Shown: in pieces, positions 1-12,166 of the stretch | How positions within the stretch are numbered: the stretch's first letter is position 1 | Layout: each line of letters begins with the position of its first letter | From: Elysia crispata | Lineage: Eukaryota; Mollusca; Gastropoda; Plakobranchidae | Length of the DNA: 64,000 bases | NCBI GenBank assembly: GCA_033675545.1 | Contig: JAWDGP010005687.1 | Coordinates: forward strand, 367,001-431,000 | Direction: 5' to 3' | The notes under the pieces: generated by a model | Databases searched by the model: none | Seen by the model: the letters and a program-made list of their open reading frames with translations, nothing else | What the model was told of the DNA's origin: nothing | Program-made: the position numbers and the translations under genes

Positions 1-122
1 ATGCCTCATTTTATTAAAATGGACATTGATACTTACAGGTATCAATAGTTTTGTAATTAATGTACTCATAATTTTTCTTGTGTGACTGTTTTGACTTTAT
101 TTTTTTTTTTTTTTTGCAAAAG

Positions 123-3100
123 GATGCAATATTTGATGACAAGCTACCACATTGCAAGAAAAGTGGCTGCTATGTAAGTGCCAACATTTTTCAACAAAGA
201 AAGATTACTTTGCAGTTGCAATGTCAGGGTGATTTCAATCCTCTTGTGTTACGTAAAGAGCAGTATAAACAATTTTATTTTATGATCCTTTGCTCTGTGG
301 ATGTCAGTATGAAGTTTTTTCCTCTGCTTTGATAAGAACATTTCAAGTTTCCGGTACCTTTGACTTGTGAAAGCTAGTATAAGGCTTTCAATTCCAAAGT
401 AGTACAAACTTTCTGATTCCTATGTTTCTTGAAGAGCAGTATCAAATATTTAAGTACCGTTTTTTGTTTTTCTATGTTTGGTTTAGTGGAGCCCTATGGT
501 TTTGCTGAGATACCATTTGTGTGGAGATGACTATTAGGCTTTTTCTTTTTACTTTTAAAAAGATTGAACTGATACTTTAATATTTAAATTCCTTTCTTCT
601 TTTTTTTTTTATCTCAAAGGGTATTGTGAAGCCTGATATTGTATTCTTTGGAGAGGAACTTCCCAAACGATTTTACTTCTACTTGAAAGATATGCTACAG
701 ACAGACCTTGTACTAGTCATGGGAACATCTCTTGAGGTAAGAATGTTTTCGTGTGAAGATACCAATTGTTCTGTAATTTTTTTTTTTCAGTTTTTGTAAA
801 GTAATGGGGGTAACTTAGTGTATCCCACATATTATTTGTGGATCTAATCCTTTTTTAAGCTTCAGTGGCTATTAAGTATTTCCCAACATGTTTGTATTTA
901 TGATATAAGTTTAAACTTATATCACACAGGAGGTTCAGGAACCCATTTTGATTCATCTAGGACTCTTTGATCTATTGATTTTGTTCTTGTCATTTTTTTT
1001 GTCTTACCTTTACCACAAATAAGTTGAGAACAGTCTTTGGAGGAAACTTAGCATGATTAGGACCATTTCTTTAAGACTCGGCAATCAATCTTGACCAGTC
1101 ACACTCGATATCCATAAGTTTTCAAGGTTTCTCAGTTTCAGTCTGGTACAGATTTCAAAAGCAGATCAAAATTCTTACTAGGAGCATGATATTATTGATT
1201 TGCATTTTTGTGAGTGAACTAGGATTATTGCAGACCTGCCAACTATCCCACAACACACGGAAAATTCCCACCCCCATATGTTGTTCCCACAATCCCGCAT
1301 AAACCTATTTTTTCCCACTTGTTTGATGCAAAACAGTGAATTAAATACTAGGCCTAACAAATTCAATGAAAAACACCAAGTATTTGTTATGATGGGAACT
1401 GACTCCTAATCGTATAAATTTTATGCCTGATAGGCTGAGGCCTTCTCGTAGCATTTCTCTCAATCACGCAACCAAAACTAGAGAATAAGAAAGCTTGTAA
1501 AGCTGTGCGCATGAGCGAAGAACAATATATACCTTTGTTTTTATACTTGTTATTATGCTAGCAAGATTGGGTCAGTAAGGCCATGTCAAAGATATCGATC
1601 CCGACATGTTGTTTTCTTTATCATTTAGGCCTAGGCCTATTCTTCTGAATAACAGCAATCGCTCCATCTTCACATCCAGTCCTCGGCCCTCACTGTCACT
1701 TCCAACTGGTGATTCCAACTGTTTAACTAGTCTAGATCTTACTTGATTTCGATGATGGCATGGGCGATCGAAAGTTCTTTCATGAATCATGAGCTCTAGA
1801 TCTAGTGTGTTTTTACAAGTGCGCAATGTAGATCTAGTTTACACTAGAATCTTAATCTTGATTTAGAAGTCTAGAATCTAGATCTTGTTCTAGATCTAGA
1901 TCTGTATTTTATTTTTCGAGCTACGTGTCTCAGAACAATCAGCGAATTCCGAGATCTAGGATCTAGATTGACTTTGTTAGGGGAAAAACGCGGCAGATAG
2001 AGCAGAGCTGGAACCCATGACTTTCCAAATAAAACTGCACAACCAGATATTCAATGTCCACTCATACATTAAATGCCCTGGTAGTGACCAAAGCCAGGAC
2101 CAGGCCTCTGAACATGACAGAGCATTTCTTGAAGAAGTGCAAGACTGCAACAAGGGGCAGCTTGCAGTCTCTCTTCCTCACAGAGTAGAAAGGCTCTACA
2201 AACCTTGTAAATAGTGTAAACAGGTTTTTTTTTTATGTTGAGGAAACCTTTTCTTCTTATTTATCTATTTTTTTTTTTAATTTGTGTGTCAGCGAGCCAG
2301 TAATGTCATTCGTCATTTTTCCACTTTTCACATTTCAAAAGTTGGCAGGTCTGTTATTGTCATCATACTTTCTTTGACAAATAAATCAGTGATTGTTTAA
2401 ATTCTGACTTAGATTCTGATGTATCTCTTGAAGAGATGGGCTTGAACCATCTTTCCCTTGCATAACTAGTTGCTGTCAGATTGTTTGGAGCTACTCAACC
2501 CTGTTTATGAAATTTTCTGTTTAATTATAACTGCTGAACATTTGGCATTGATAAACACTTAAAAAGTTCAGATGTAACTCTCAAGGATAATTATGGCTTT
2601 AGCTGGCTTACTTTTTAAAAATGATTTGTAATATGCCTGAAAGTGTATATGTTGTAAAAACAGTTATGGAAATTCAAGTATACTAGGTTGGCTAAAATGT
2701 AATTATGTGTTATGGGTGTAAACTCATTGCACAGGATGGTCATGCAGATCGATTTATTTCCAAAAAGCACTTTGGTTCTAACCAATATTGTCTATTGGAG
2801 GAGGAGGAGCATGTGTGAACTGATAATGTACTTTTTTGGTCTCTATTTTGTGAGACTGGCCATTGTAGAGCTTTGTCAATCAAGAGAGGATTGTTTAGAT
2901 ATATGCAGAATTTTTCCCAAAATATAACAATAAAAGCATGATTATGCTTTCGAATGAACAGGTGGGGAAAACAAAAACATTGAAGAAAAGCAAACTTAAC
3001 ATTGAAAATAGATCTATTTATCTCATCCAGAGCCATACATCTACTTTGAACAGCCAACAAATGTATCTCCTACAGAGCACAAATTTATCATAGATGTTTC

Positions 3101-5330
3101 TTCCATTAGAGATTGTGCAAGAAAACCTGAAATACAAATGATTGTTGTCATAAGTCATCAACTGGTGTATCTTTTTTTCAAGGTCCAGCCATTTGCAGGG
3201 ATCATTGATACCGTGAGATGGACTGTTCCTAGGCTTTTGTTTAATAGAAATGCAGTGGGACCTTTCAAAAATTGCAAAAGGTCCAAGGATTTTATGTCTG
3301 AAGGTATGATATGGTGTGAATGCTATCATCCCTTGAAAAAAATAAACAGATATTTTTTTTTGGTCGTTTTTCACATTATTTAGCAAGCATAAAATCTTCA
3401 AGTATTATAGTTATATAACTAAATCTGTTTTTAATTATTTGAAACTGATATAAGGGCTCTTTGAAAAAGCTCAAGCAATGTCTCATTTCAGCAGGTGCTC
3501 ACTGTAAAATCCTATGCTCAAACTGTCTGATGGAAAAAATAGCATTTTATAATAACAAACAAGCCATAGCAGCTATGCCGAACTGGTAAAGAAGAGTCAG
3601 CTTTGAAAAGAGCATTCATTGTGACAATTAAATTTCACGCTTAAGTGTAAGAAAAGGGCTGAGAATGAAAGGGGGAATAAGGTTTTTATTCTTTCTCTTT
3701 TTCAGGAGACCTTATAGAATGTCTTCAGAACTTTGTGAGTATGGCTGGGATGAAAGAGGATATGGTGGATTTGATAACAAGGTCTGAGGGTACTTTTAGA
3801 TTGGTAAGTTTACACACGTTTACGTTTGTTGTTTTTTTTAGGGGAGGAGGGGGTGTTATGTTTGTCTGTTTTTTAATACAGATAAATGTATGGTTACGTT
3901 ATGTTAAATAGTTAAGTAAAAATTTAGTTACATACATTTAAAATAAAATTGAATAAATCGGTCAATTTTTAAAAATTTGGGTTTCTACCTATTTTTTGGG
4001 CATTGAAAAACATTTGGTTTTATGCTGTCTTTTTTTTTGTCTGCAAATTTTCTTGCAAAGATTTTACAGTAATTTTCATGAATCAATGTTTATCACAATC
4101 TTCCTTTTTTTTTTTAATTTCGAATTTTGTCGCAAAATATATCATGTTATTACATTCTTGAGTTAAATTAAAAGGACAGGCTCTGGTAAAGTTGTGCCGT
4201 TAAAGTTCAGTGGAAGTTCAAATTTTATCCACTGCAATTCTGCTCCTCTCTAAATTTTTTAAATCAGCCATTTCTTTTGATTACTAGAGATGTATTATTT
4301 TGATTGTGTTATACAATGATCATTATATACACAAATTCTTAAAGTCTTTAAGCTCTTTTGTTTAATTTTAACAACATGACAAGTAAAAGTTTTACAGTGC
4401 TGGTAACGATGATTTTGTAGTGTCTTAATATACCCTTTTGAATTCCAGTTCGCCCCTCCACCCGAATCAGCACATACAAAACCTTCCAAGAAAAGCCATT
4501 CTGTCAACAAATCAGACCCACTTCTGGCAGCCATGTGGCGGCAGAATGCCAGGGCAAACTTGTTTTCTGATTCAGACTCCAGTGACTCTTCTGATCTGAC
4601 AGAGAGTGAGTCTGAATCAACCTCCAGTTCAGGTAAACGCCCAATGAATTCAAGAGTGCCAGGGGCAGGCAAAGGGAGCAAACCCACTTCAGTTCACTCA
4701 TATCCAGCAAAAAATTCTAAGCCTGTAAAGCCAACTGGAAATCAAAGCTCACCTCAGAACGGTGCTTTTAATGGGAGGCCACCAAATGGGAAGGGGGGTT
4801 TGGGAAGTGGCAGAGCAGCTGTGGGAAATCGCTCAAACAACAATAGTAGCAGTGGAGCAGGTCAGACACGCAATTACACCTCTCTCCTGACCAGACGCAA
4901 AGCAGCAACTCCCCCCATCCAGCCTCGAAGGTTCAATCCCTCTCCAACGCGAACACAAAACAAAGACAACTCATGGACAGAGAACATGGTGAGAAGAAAA
5001 CCACCCCTAGAGGCCTCTCTTGGCCTCTCTAAAAAGACACCTCAGTCTCCAGGATCTCATCCCATGAAGCCTCGATCTAATTCAGTGAACAAAGCAATGC
5101 CTGAGAAATCTCACTCTAACAAGGTAGGAGGCTTCCGTTCTGTCATTGATAGAGTGCGTTCGGCCAAGCCTGCTCCACGCTTAACTTACCATCATCGTCC
5201 CAGTCCAAAAGCATTGTATGATGCAAGAATAATGACTTTTAATGCAACTACCTCTAGCAGTTCTGATGACGATGATGATGACGATAGAGAGGATCTGGAC
5301 GATTCATCCTCATCCTCTGACTCAAGATGA
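123..5330 (+). CDS. SIRT3: class I sirtuin, NAD+-dependent protein deacetylase (SIRT3/SIRT2 type), 3' part with a long acidic tail
   Basis: Five coding exons: 123-173, 620-736, 3183-3303, 3706-3803 and 4449-5330 (stop TGA). All introns have GT-AG ends and the phases agree. Upstream exons lie outside the window. The enzyme removes acyl groups from lysine using NAD+. Visible parts are the second zinc half-site (CKKSGC), the [15 protein letters not shown] core motif, the MGTSLEVQPFA segment of the Rossmann fold, and [14 protein letters not shown]. The last of these matches SIRT3 better than SIRT2 (which has LLINKEKAG). The helix [20 protein letters not shown] then closes the domain. Known SIRT3 proteins end soon after this point. 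Here the last exon adds about 290 residues that are Ser/Asn/Pro/Lys-rich and end in a run of seven Asp followed by [10 protein letters not shown]. The zinc half-site spacing is C-x4-C rather than the usual C-x2-C. Sirtuin identity is firm; the SIRT3 versus SIRT2 choice is inference from one segment, and the missing N-terminus would decide mitochondrial or cytosolic location. Confidence 0.85.
1231..2353. mobile_element. non-autonomous DNA transposon, 14-bp terminal inverted repeats, 6-bp target duplication
   Basis: CAGACCTGCCAACT (1231-1244) is matched by its exact reverse complement AGTTGGCAGGTCTG (2340-2353). TTATTG flanks both ends (1225-1230 and 2354-2359), as expected for a target-site duplication. 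The 1123-bp element sits in sirtuin intron 2. Its centre (about 1790-1970) is crowded with TCTAGA/AGATCT palindromes. Only short ORFs are present (for example 1572-1826, minus), and none is recognisable as a transposase. The superfamily is not assigned. Confidence 0.75.
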
Positions 5331-6088
5331 ATTAGAATTTCATTCACCTCTTTATTTTTATTAAGGTATTTGAAAATTTAGATTTTTTTCGAATTATTGG
5401 TTTCTTTTTCCATACTTCTTTTTTGGGGGGAGCAGAATTTTTTTTAAAGAAGTTGAGTTTTAAAAAATCTTTTTATGTTTTTTTACAGTCTTTCTTAAAG
5501 AAACTTTAAAGCATTTTTACGTGTAAAATTTGTGTAGATCTGATTTGCTCTTATTCTCCGTTTCATGTTTTATTAACTTAAAAAAACATGTTTTTCTAGT
5601 CATGGCTGGATCAACATTTCTTTTGTTACAAAAATTATTTCTCCCCGCCCTCCCCCATGCAGCATTAATGTCTACTTCAAAACTGCTGTGAATATTTCTA
5701 CTTTACTCCCTCACCTTTTAAGGTGTAAAAGAGAAAAAATGTTTCACAGTAGAACTTCTCTTGAAAGAAGTGTTTTATTCTTTACTTGAACAACAAGGAC
5801 ATAAGTAGTTCCTTAAGGTTACAAAGAAACCGGTTCAGCTTCAATGATATATAAGTGCGATTCTTTGTATTTTGGTCATATGTCATTTGCTGTAATGACT
5901 ATTATAGTTTGCTGCTCAACGTGTGAAGAATGCTTCATATATTCTATTGTGTGTTATTGCTATTACTGTGCTTAGTTATACACAGCAGGATTATCTAGAG
6001 GATCATTTTGAGTAAACAAAAGTAAAGTGGTCGTACGTTGATTAATGTAATGTAATGCCCAAATATAGTTTTAAAAGAGAAGAATAAA
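5331..6088 (+). other. probable 3' UTR of the sirtuin gene with poly(A) signal
   Basis: AT-rich, ORF-free sequence follows the sirtuin stop codon. The first canonical AATAAA lies at 6083-6088, about 750 bases downstream of the stop. Further AATAAA hexamers at 7343-7348 and 9902-9907 could serve as distal signals. Which one is used cannot be told from sequence alone. Confidence 0.45.
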
Positions 6089-8818
6089 TATTGAATATCA
6101 AAGCATGCATTAGAGAAAGCAGGCAAAAAAGCCAAGGCTATTAATGGAGTCAAAACATATTTTCCAACCTTGAAGAGTAGGACTTTTTATTTCGAAAAGG
6201 TTGTGAAGATTAAAATTATTTTGAAAGATGCTGTCAGTATTAAATGCCATTCAAGATCTCATGGAAAACTGGCAGCTGTCTTAACTGTGGTCATTAGTGA
6301 TGTCCTATCACAATTTGGTAACTGGCGACAAGGACTTTTTAACACCTCAGCTTCCATAGAACAAAAGAAGGTCAACAGTCACAGTCTTAGGCTGGTTTGG
6401 AACAATAGTTAATTTGCAGTCACATTCAATAGGTGGCCATTGATGATACCCATCATTGCTTATTTGTCAAGCTTTGCAGATCATAAAACAAAATATTTTT
6501 CAGTTTTATTGTACTTGTACTTTGTCTCTTGATATGATCGCATTCTGGACTGAACATCTTTGGCAGTTAAATTGTCATTTGGGAGCAGGACAAAAACAAA
6601 ATTGTAGTTTCGGCTGCATTGCACAGGGACTGTAGGAAAAAGTTTATTATAATTATAGTAAAGTATAAGGGTGTCACAGGTCAGTGGCTGCATTCATACA
6701 GGTGGCTTTTATAAAGAGGTGACTCAATTAGGTTTGACTGTACCTAAATATAGAGATTTTCTTATTCTAGCTGCCCTGTAAATGTTGCTAGAATCATCTA
6801 ATTTTTTATCTTATTGAGGGAATACAAGTATTATTATTTCTTAAAATTAAATCAAATCTTTAAAGTTTGCTCAGTAAACAAATGTACGTATTTTGTAACT
6901 TTGTGAGATGTAAAAAACGAGGCAATGCTTGCCTTTCATAGTTTTTTTTTACATGATTGTTGTTTTGAGAGTGCTAAGCTTTATTTTGTCTCCTTTTTTG
7001 TGTGTGTTTTATAACAGCATTCAAGCTTTGTGATATTTTTACTAAACAGCTGTTGTTCTTTTAATCTGCAGATTTTAAGCTTTTGCAATTATGGGAAATA
7101 GAAATCTACGCAATGTGATATAGGAACCACAAAAGTATTTATCCTGTTTTTATGTGATGACGCATTGATTCAAAATCTTACACTAGTATGTTGTGTGTTG
7201 ATTAGACATGCTGATCCCAGCTTTTTGTTTTCTTTGACACTTTGTACAAAGTAAGCCTATTATGTTTATAAAAATGTATCAATATATACATGTATTATTA
7301 ACTTTCAGAGGCAGAATTTTTATACTTCTGCTGTATTTTACAAATAAATACCTTAATTTTTAATACAAATTGACATTCAACTTTCAGGGTCACTCAATTA
7401 ACTCACTGATGATCAAGTTTAGCAGTTACCTCAACCACTTCTTGTTTTACTGTTATTATTTACAATCAGTTTTTTTTCTTCAAATTTTTATTCTTAACTT
7501 GACTTTTCTTTGAGCTTTTTAAAGATTTGTGATAAATTGTATCTTCATCTAGTCTCCTTGACAACAAATATGAAATTTTATTTCTTAGGCATGCAATATT
7601 TGTACCAAAGCTTTTTGGTTCCCTAAATTCAATGTGTTTTTTTTATTGCCAGTTGTTTCCATTTTCTTTTAAAAAATGGGATTATAACTCTTGCCTCAAC
7701 AGGAATCAGAGTGACTAGTTCTAAAGAGTGTGGCAAAATTTCGCCTGCATTTAACAACCTTTACAAAAAAAAAAAAAAGAAAAACTTATGAAGGGTCTCA
7801 GACAGATAGACCAGCATTGGATTCTAAACAGCCCTCACTTCCATTGGCCTAGTATAGGAAAAACTTATTTCGCACGACTCCTCATAGACAATGCCAAGTG
7901 TGCACATCCTAGCCAAACAATATTTTCAAAACGAGCACTTACTTTCATATGTAAACACTTTAAATAATTATGCTTTAAAATATTTACACATGTCACTTAT
8001 TTAAGTTTCTAAGGTTGCAAAATGTATATTGTTCATAATATAATAAAGGGCAAACTTGTTTCTTTTTTTTTTTGTTTATTAAATTGGAAAAGAACCAGAT
8101 TCAGCATTATTTTCAGGAACAAAACATTCTATATCAAGAGCAAGTTATTTGGAAAGATGATTACAGAGATACACTATAATTTTACTAAAAATGTAAAAAA
8201 TCTCAATGCTTCTTTTTTTCTCAGAACTTCCATGCATGAAAAAGATTCCCCAGAGTTTGAAGATGGTATTACTGATATTGTCTTTTTTTCAAATTACTTT
8301 TATAATCATGTTATCATGGACCTATTAAAATTCAAAGCAAATCTTTTATATTTCTATTGGCTTGGCATGTAAATTTCTTGAAGTGATTTTACTTCATGTC
8401 AAAAAGACATGTTAAAATTATGCATTAATTATAATTATATTCAAAACATTTAAATGATCAAGATTCGTACTATTGAATTTAGTTTGCACTTGGCCATAGT
8501 TCTACCCCAAACAGTTAAGGATGATAGAAGTAACATAGATTGTTTTTCAGCTTTTAGTGCATTCTCTTTCTCCTCATATGTGATATTGAAACAAGATATG
8601 TCAACAAAATTGAAAACAGTAGGAAAAATTGATGAAATTACAATGTGATATTACTGGATTGCACTGTACAATTTGTATTTTTTTTTCATTTTCTAATAGA
8701 GCTACTGTACTTACATAGCCTGTATTAGTTAAAGATCTTTTTCAAAATCTTTATTTCCATAAGTTATTTTTTATATGCCCATACACACAAAATGTTTAAG
8801 AACCAGTAAGCTGAGTCC
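6089..8818. other. intergenic or distal 3' UTR, nothing recognised
   Basis: AT-rich sequence with poly-T and poly-A tracts. Short ORFs such as 6170-6412 and 8022-8372 show no family resemblance and look like chance open frames. No RNA gene was recognised. Confidence 0.5.
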
Positions 8819-8824
8819 TCAATG

Positions 8825-8920
8825 CATAGCTGCCAACCAAAACATAAAATACATATTTATTACGTATTTGGACTTCCAAGTATGTGTCCGTATTGTTGCT
8901 AAAAAGTACTGACAGCTATG
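8825..8920. mobile_element. 96-bp MITE-like element, 6-bp target duplication
   Basis: It starts CATAGCTGCCAAC and ends GACAGCTATG, and the terminal 8 bp are perfectly inverted (CATAGCTG/CAGCTATG). TCAATG lies immediately outside both ends (8819-8824 and 8921-8926). Start sequence and duplication length resemble the larger element at 1231-2353, so a common family is plausible. Confidence 0.6.
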
Positions 8921-8926
8921 TCAATG

Positions 8927-10520
8927 TGACCCTAGAGGTAACAGCAGCTGTATGCTATATTTTTTATATAAAGAAACAATACATGACACTGGTCTCATAT
9001 CTTTTTGCATATCTCACATAAGTCCTAACGGGTTGGTAAGAACTGAAAATATTGCGTTAGAAACTTGCCTGCCAACAATGAAGGTCTTAAATCTGTGAAG
9101 AAATTCCCTGTGGATATCAAGGTGGAAGCTCTAACCCTAACGGGACATACCAAAAAAAAAAACAAAAAACAGAAAAACAGAAAAATTTAATCAAAATTGG
9201 CAAATATAGGGATTTTGCTACATTCTTTTTAAATGAAATCATTAAACTCCCACCTAAGGATTAAAATTTTGTAAACCATGGTGTGAGGATGCTTGCCTCA
9301 TGGCCTTATTGTTAATTGTGTATTTGTATATTTTACATTAACTGATATGTTCATTTCCAGTGGTTTTTCTATTCTAAACACAAGTTATAAACATTTCAGC
9401 CTCTGTTTTTATGAAAGTCGTTTTTTTTTCCATCTTTTTATACCTTAACTTGCCACACATACACTCACACAATTTTAATTTCTGCGATGGATCTGAAGGC
9501 AAAAAGTTGTGTTCACATTCAAGACAAATAAGGTGTGTCATCTGTGAAAGGTTGTATCTTTTGTCAAAGACAATTTCTGAAATGATTGTAATATTTGGTG
9601 CATGTTCATATATATATATATATATCTTCATTTTTTTTTTTCTGTCTTCACCTCTGTCTTTTGTTCTGGCTCACTCTCTTATTCTCTCTATTTCTTTCCC
9701 TAATTGTTTTAAATCATGATGGACAAAAGAAAATTTTAATGTTGAAAGGAAATGCTGGACTAGTTGAGGCATGATGCTTTTTTTTTATGTAAAATTAATT
9801 GAAATGCCTATTTCTTGATCCACGAGCAAGGTGCATGTTTTTCAGTCTCTCTTTGAAGTCAATATATCCCTTTTTGCCAACATTGTCATGATTTTTTTTT
9901 CAATAAACGTACATCATGAACAAAACAAAAATTTTGCTTGCAATTGTGAGAGGAGTCTATGTTAATAGAGAAGTGGCGCAAAGTGAAGTGATGTGGACAA
10001 ACCAAAAAGTCCTCAGGACTTGCAAAAATACTTTTACCAGTCAGATCACACTGAAAGGACGCCGAAAGAGAAAAAAAATATGGTAAATAAAATCCTGGAT
10101 GTGGACAATCTGTGGTAGTATTAATGTTATTCTATTTTAAATTTGAAACAGGTCCAGTGATAAAGGAAGAGTACATTACTTTTTTAAAGGGAGCCACATT
10201 TTGTTTCTGGTTGAAAGCATTTTCTTTGATGCTGATTAAGTCTATCAGTAGAATTTCAAATCATTTCCTCTCTTGTGTCAGTTACCAAAGTCAGAAAGTG
10301 ATAAGGATAAAATCATTACCAGATTTGAAGAGAAACACAGCACTACTCTATTTTATGGGGTTTCTATTGAATATCCGAGTGAAGCACAAATAATTTTGTT
10401 TGAATGACACAACTGCCCATTTACCTTAGCAAGTCACCAGGGACGCACAGTAAATATCTTTGCCATGAAACTCTCTTTTTCAAGGATTTTAGTGGCACTT
10501 TGTTACAATCATGCTCTGAG
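8927..10520. other. intergenic, nothing recognised beyond a short (TA)n
   Basis: AT-rich DNA with a (TA)n microsatellite at 9608-9625 and an AATAAA at 9902-9907. No gene, RNA or element ends were recognised. ORFs at 9374-9631 and 9411-9719 overlap on opposite strands across low-complexity sequence. Confidence 0.5.
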
Positions 10521-10600
10521 TGGCAAGGTGACGGTGCAAAAGCAACTACATCTTAAAGCCTAAGTCAAGGGTTTAAATCCAATGATGATTTTTGCTAATT
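10521..10600 (+). mobile_element. degenerate tRNA-derived SINE head
   Basis: TGGCAAGGTGACGGTGC (about 10521-10537) resembles a Pol III A box, and GGGTTTAAATCCA (about 10569-10581) resembles a B box. Their spacing is tRNA-like. No acceptor stem pairs, so this is not a functional tRNA. The 3' body is not delimited. Confidence 0.4.
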
Positions 10601-10658
10601 TGTGTAATCATCTGTCAGCCGTTATTAAATACATAGTTATACATAAATTGCATTAGTT

Positions 10659-11133
10659 CAGTGGAAACCTCAAAAACGGAAGTCTGATTTTCTTCCAATT
10701 TCTCACAAATCAAATTTTGCAAGAGGATAGGTTAATTTTTTCTCTTTAGCTTTGTTAGAATCAGATTCATATTTCAAAGTTTTTCTGGTTCTGTTCACTT
10801 AATTTGAAGTCAATACCATGCCATAAGGCATTCAAAAAGTACTGCATGTATATCTAAAGCAGCAAGCAATGCTAATCCCTGCCCAAGGAAGGCTGATCAG
10901 TGCGCTTACACAGTGAGGAGCGAGTTGATGCCCTAAGAAAGAAGTGCCACTAGTGGTAACACAGATACTGATAGCAATGTGGATAGGTGATGGGGAGAGT
11001 TACTCGTTGCATACACAGTACACATAGTCAATGAGGCATAGATATAGTTAAGCATCTTTTTTTGTAATTCAAATCTTCTTCATTCGAAGTTTTAATCCAT
11101 TCTCATAAAGTTTGAGTTATGAGGTTTCCACTG
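10659..11133. mobile_element. pogo/Tc1-like non-autonomous element, inverted ends CAGTGGAAACCTCA
   Basis: CAGTGGAAACCTCA (10659-10672) and TGAGGTTTCCACTG (11120-11133) are perfect 14-bp inverted repeats. TA follows the right end, while the left flank reads TT where TA would be expected. The CAGTGGAA-CCTC terminus with a TA target is typical of pogo/Tigger-type Tc1/mariner elements (family knowledge). There is no transposase ORF, so this is probably a MITE derivative. Confidence 0.6.
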
Positions 11134-11899
11134 TACACGATTAGTTTTTAAAAGCTGTAGTGCAGTACTGTTAGTGTTTGATTTCTATTTTTTTCCTTTC
11201 AAAGCAATTTTATTTTTTCATTTGTTTTGATTTTTTTTTTGTTACCAGAAAAAATGGCTAAAATTAGTTAAAAAAAAAAAAAGCAACAGTTTTATGTTGA
11301 ATTTTTACAGGCAAGGACTGTTGTAGATCTACAGAACTAAATAATAACTGATGGCAGTAAGTGTATTTATGGCCATTTCATGCCTGACTTAAAATATAAG
11401 AATGTCACATCTTCATGCTTTTTTCTTTTTTTTTAAAGTATTGGGAAAATACCTTACTATGTAACTGTCTGAAAGAAACAAGATAACCAGGCTGTAAGAC
11501 AAAAACAAGCAGGACGTTTTTATCTTGTTTTATATGTGAACTTTAATATTTGACATTATAAACTTCTTAAGGCACTGGTAACCTAGTTTTATTCCAATCA
11601 TGTGTGGCATATTAGAGAAACATCAGTGGCAGCGTAGTCATTGGAGAGATAAAAAGAGTGAGAAATGATAGAAGTGGTAAAGCACAATATAGACATAGTC
11701 TTCAAACAAGATATCAGAAGATATAAGAGTATGAATAAAATTAGGAGTGTTGATACAGTGGACTAGTTTTAGAGGTAGCAGTCCCCAAGTAACAAAAACT
11801 GAAGCAGAAATAATCCTGTACAAGGTAATGTTTCATCCAAAGCTATAGTGGGAACAGGTGAATCAATAGATATTAAAAGTAAATATACCTTTTGCTACA
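11134..11899. other. intergenic, nothing recognised
   Basis: AT-rich sequence with poly-T and poly-A stretches (about 11230 and 11272). No gene or element ends were seen. Confidence 0.45.
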
Positions 11900-12166
11900 C
11901 TTAGGTAAAGTAAACTGAGACCCCAACTCAATCCGAACATAGGCAAACCAGGAGTAGGGTCCTGATTGTTCTTGGCTTACCACATAGTTTGCCATTGCTT
12001 TCCTCGCTGCCTTTACTTTTGTGGAGTCTAAAGAGACCTTGCTACCCATTTATGTGCTGGGTGGACACAAGGGAGCTGAAAAACTTTTTGGCCCAGACTG
12101 AGATTTGAACTCAGGACCTCTGGATTGGTAGTGAAATGCCCAACCAACTTGACCACCACTCACCCT
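11900..12166 (-). mobile_element. tRNA-derived SINE, minus strand
   Basis: Read on the minus strand, 12166-12098 is a tRNA-like head. Its A box is TGGTCAAGTTGG (12155-12144) and its B box GAGTTCAAATCTC lies around 12112-12100. A body of about 200 bases follows, ending near 11900. The head is clear; the distal end is an estimate. The anticodon and acceptor stems are not conserved, so it is not a tRNA gene. Confidence 0.65.

Noticed and set aside
1-38. Possible preceding sirtuin exon ending at ACTTACAG before GTATCA
   Set aside because: The open frame ends in phase 2 while the next exon needs phase 0, the phase-0 frame contains a stop, and the implied intron would be only 84 bases.
6170-6412. 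80-codon plus-strand ORF in the sirtuin downstream region
   Set aside because: No recognisable domain, no splice context, and AT-rich sequence where such frames arise by chance.
12098-12166. tRNA gene on the minus strand
   Set aside because: A and B boxes are present but the acceptor and anticodon stems do not pair, and a SINE-like body follows.
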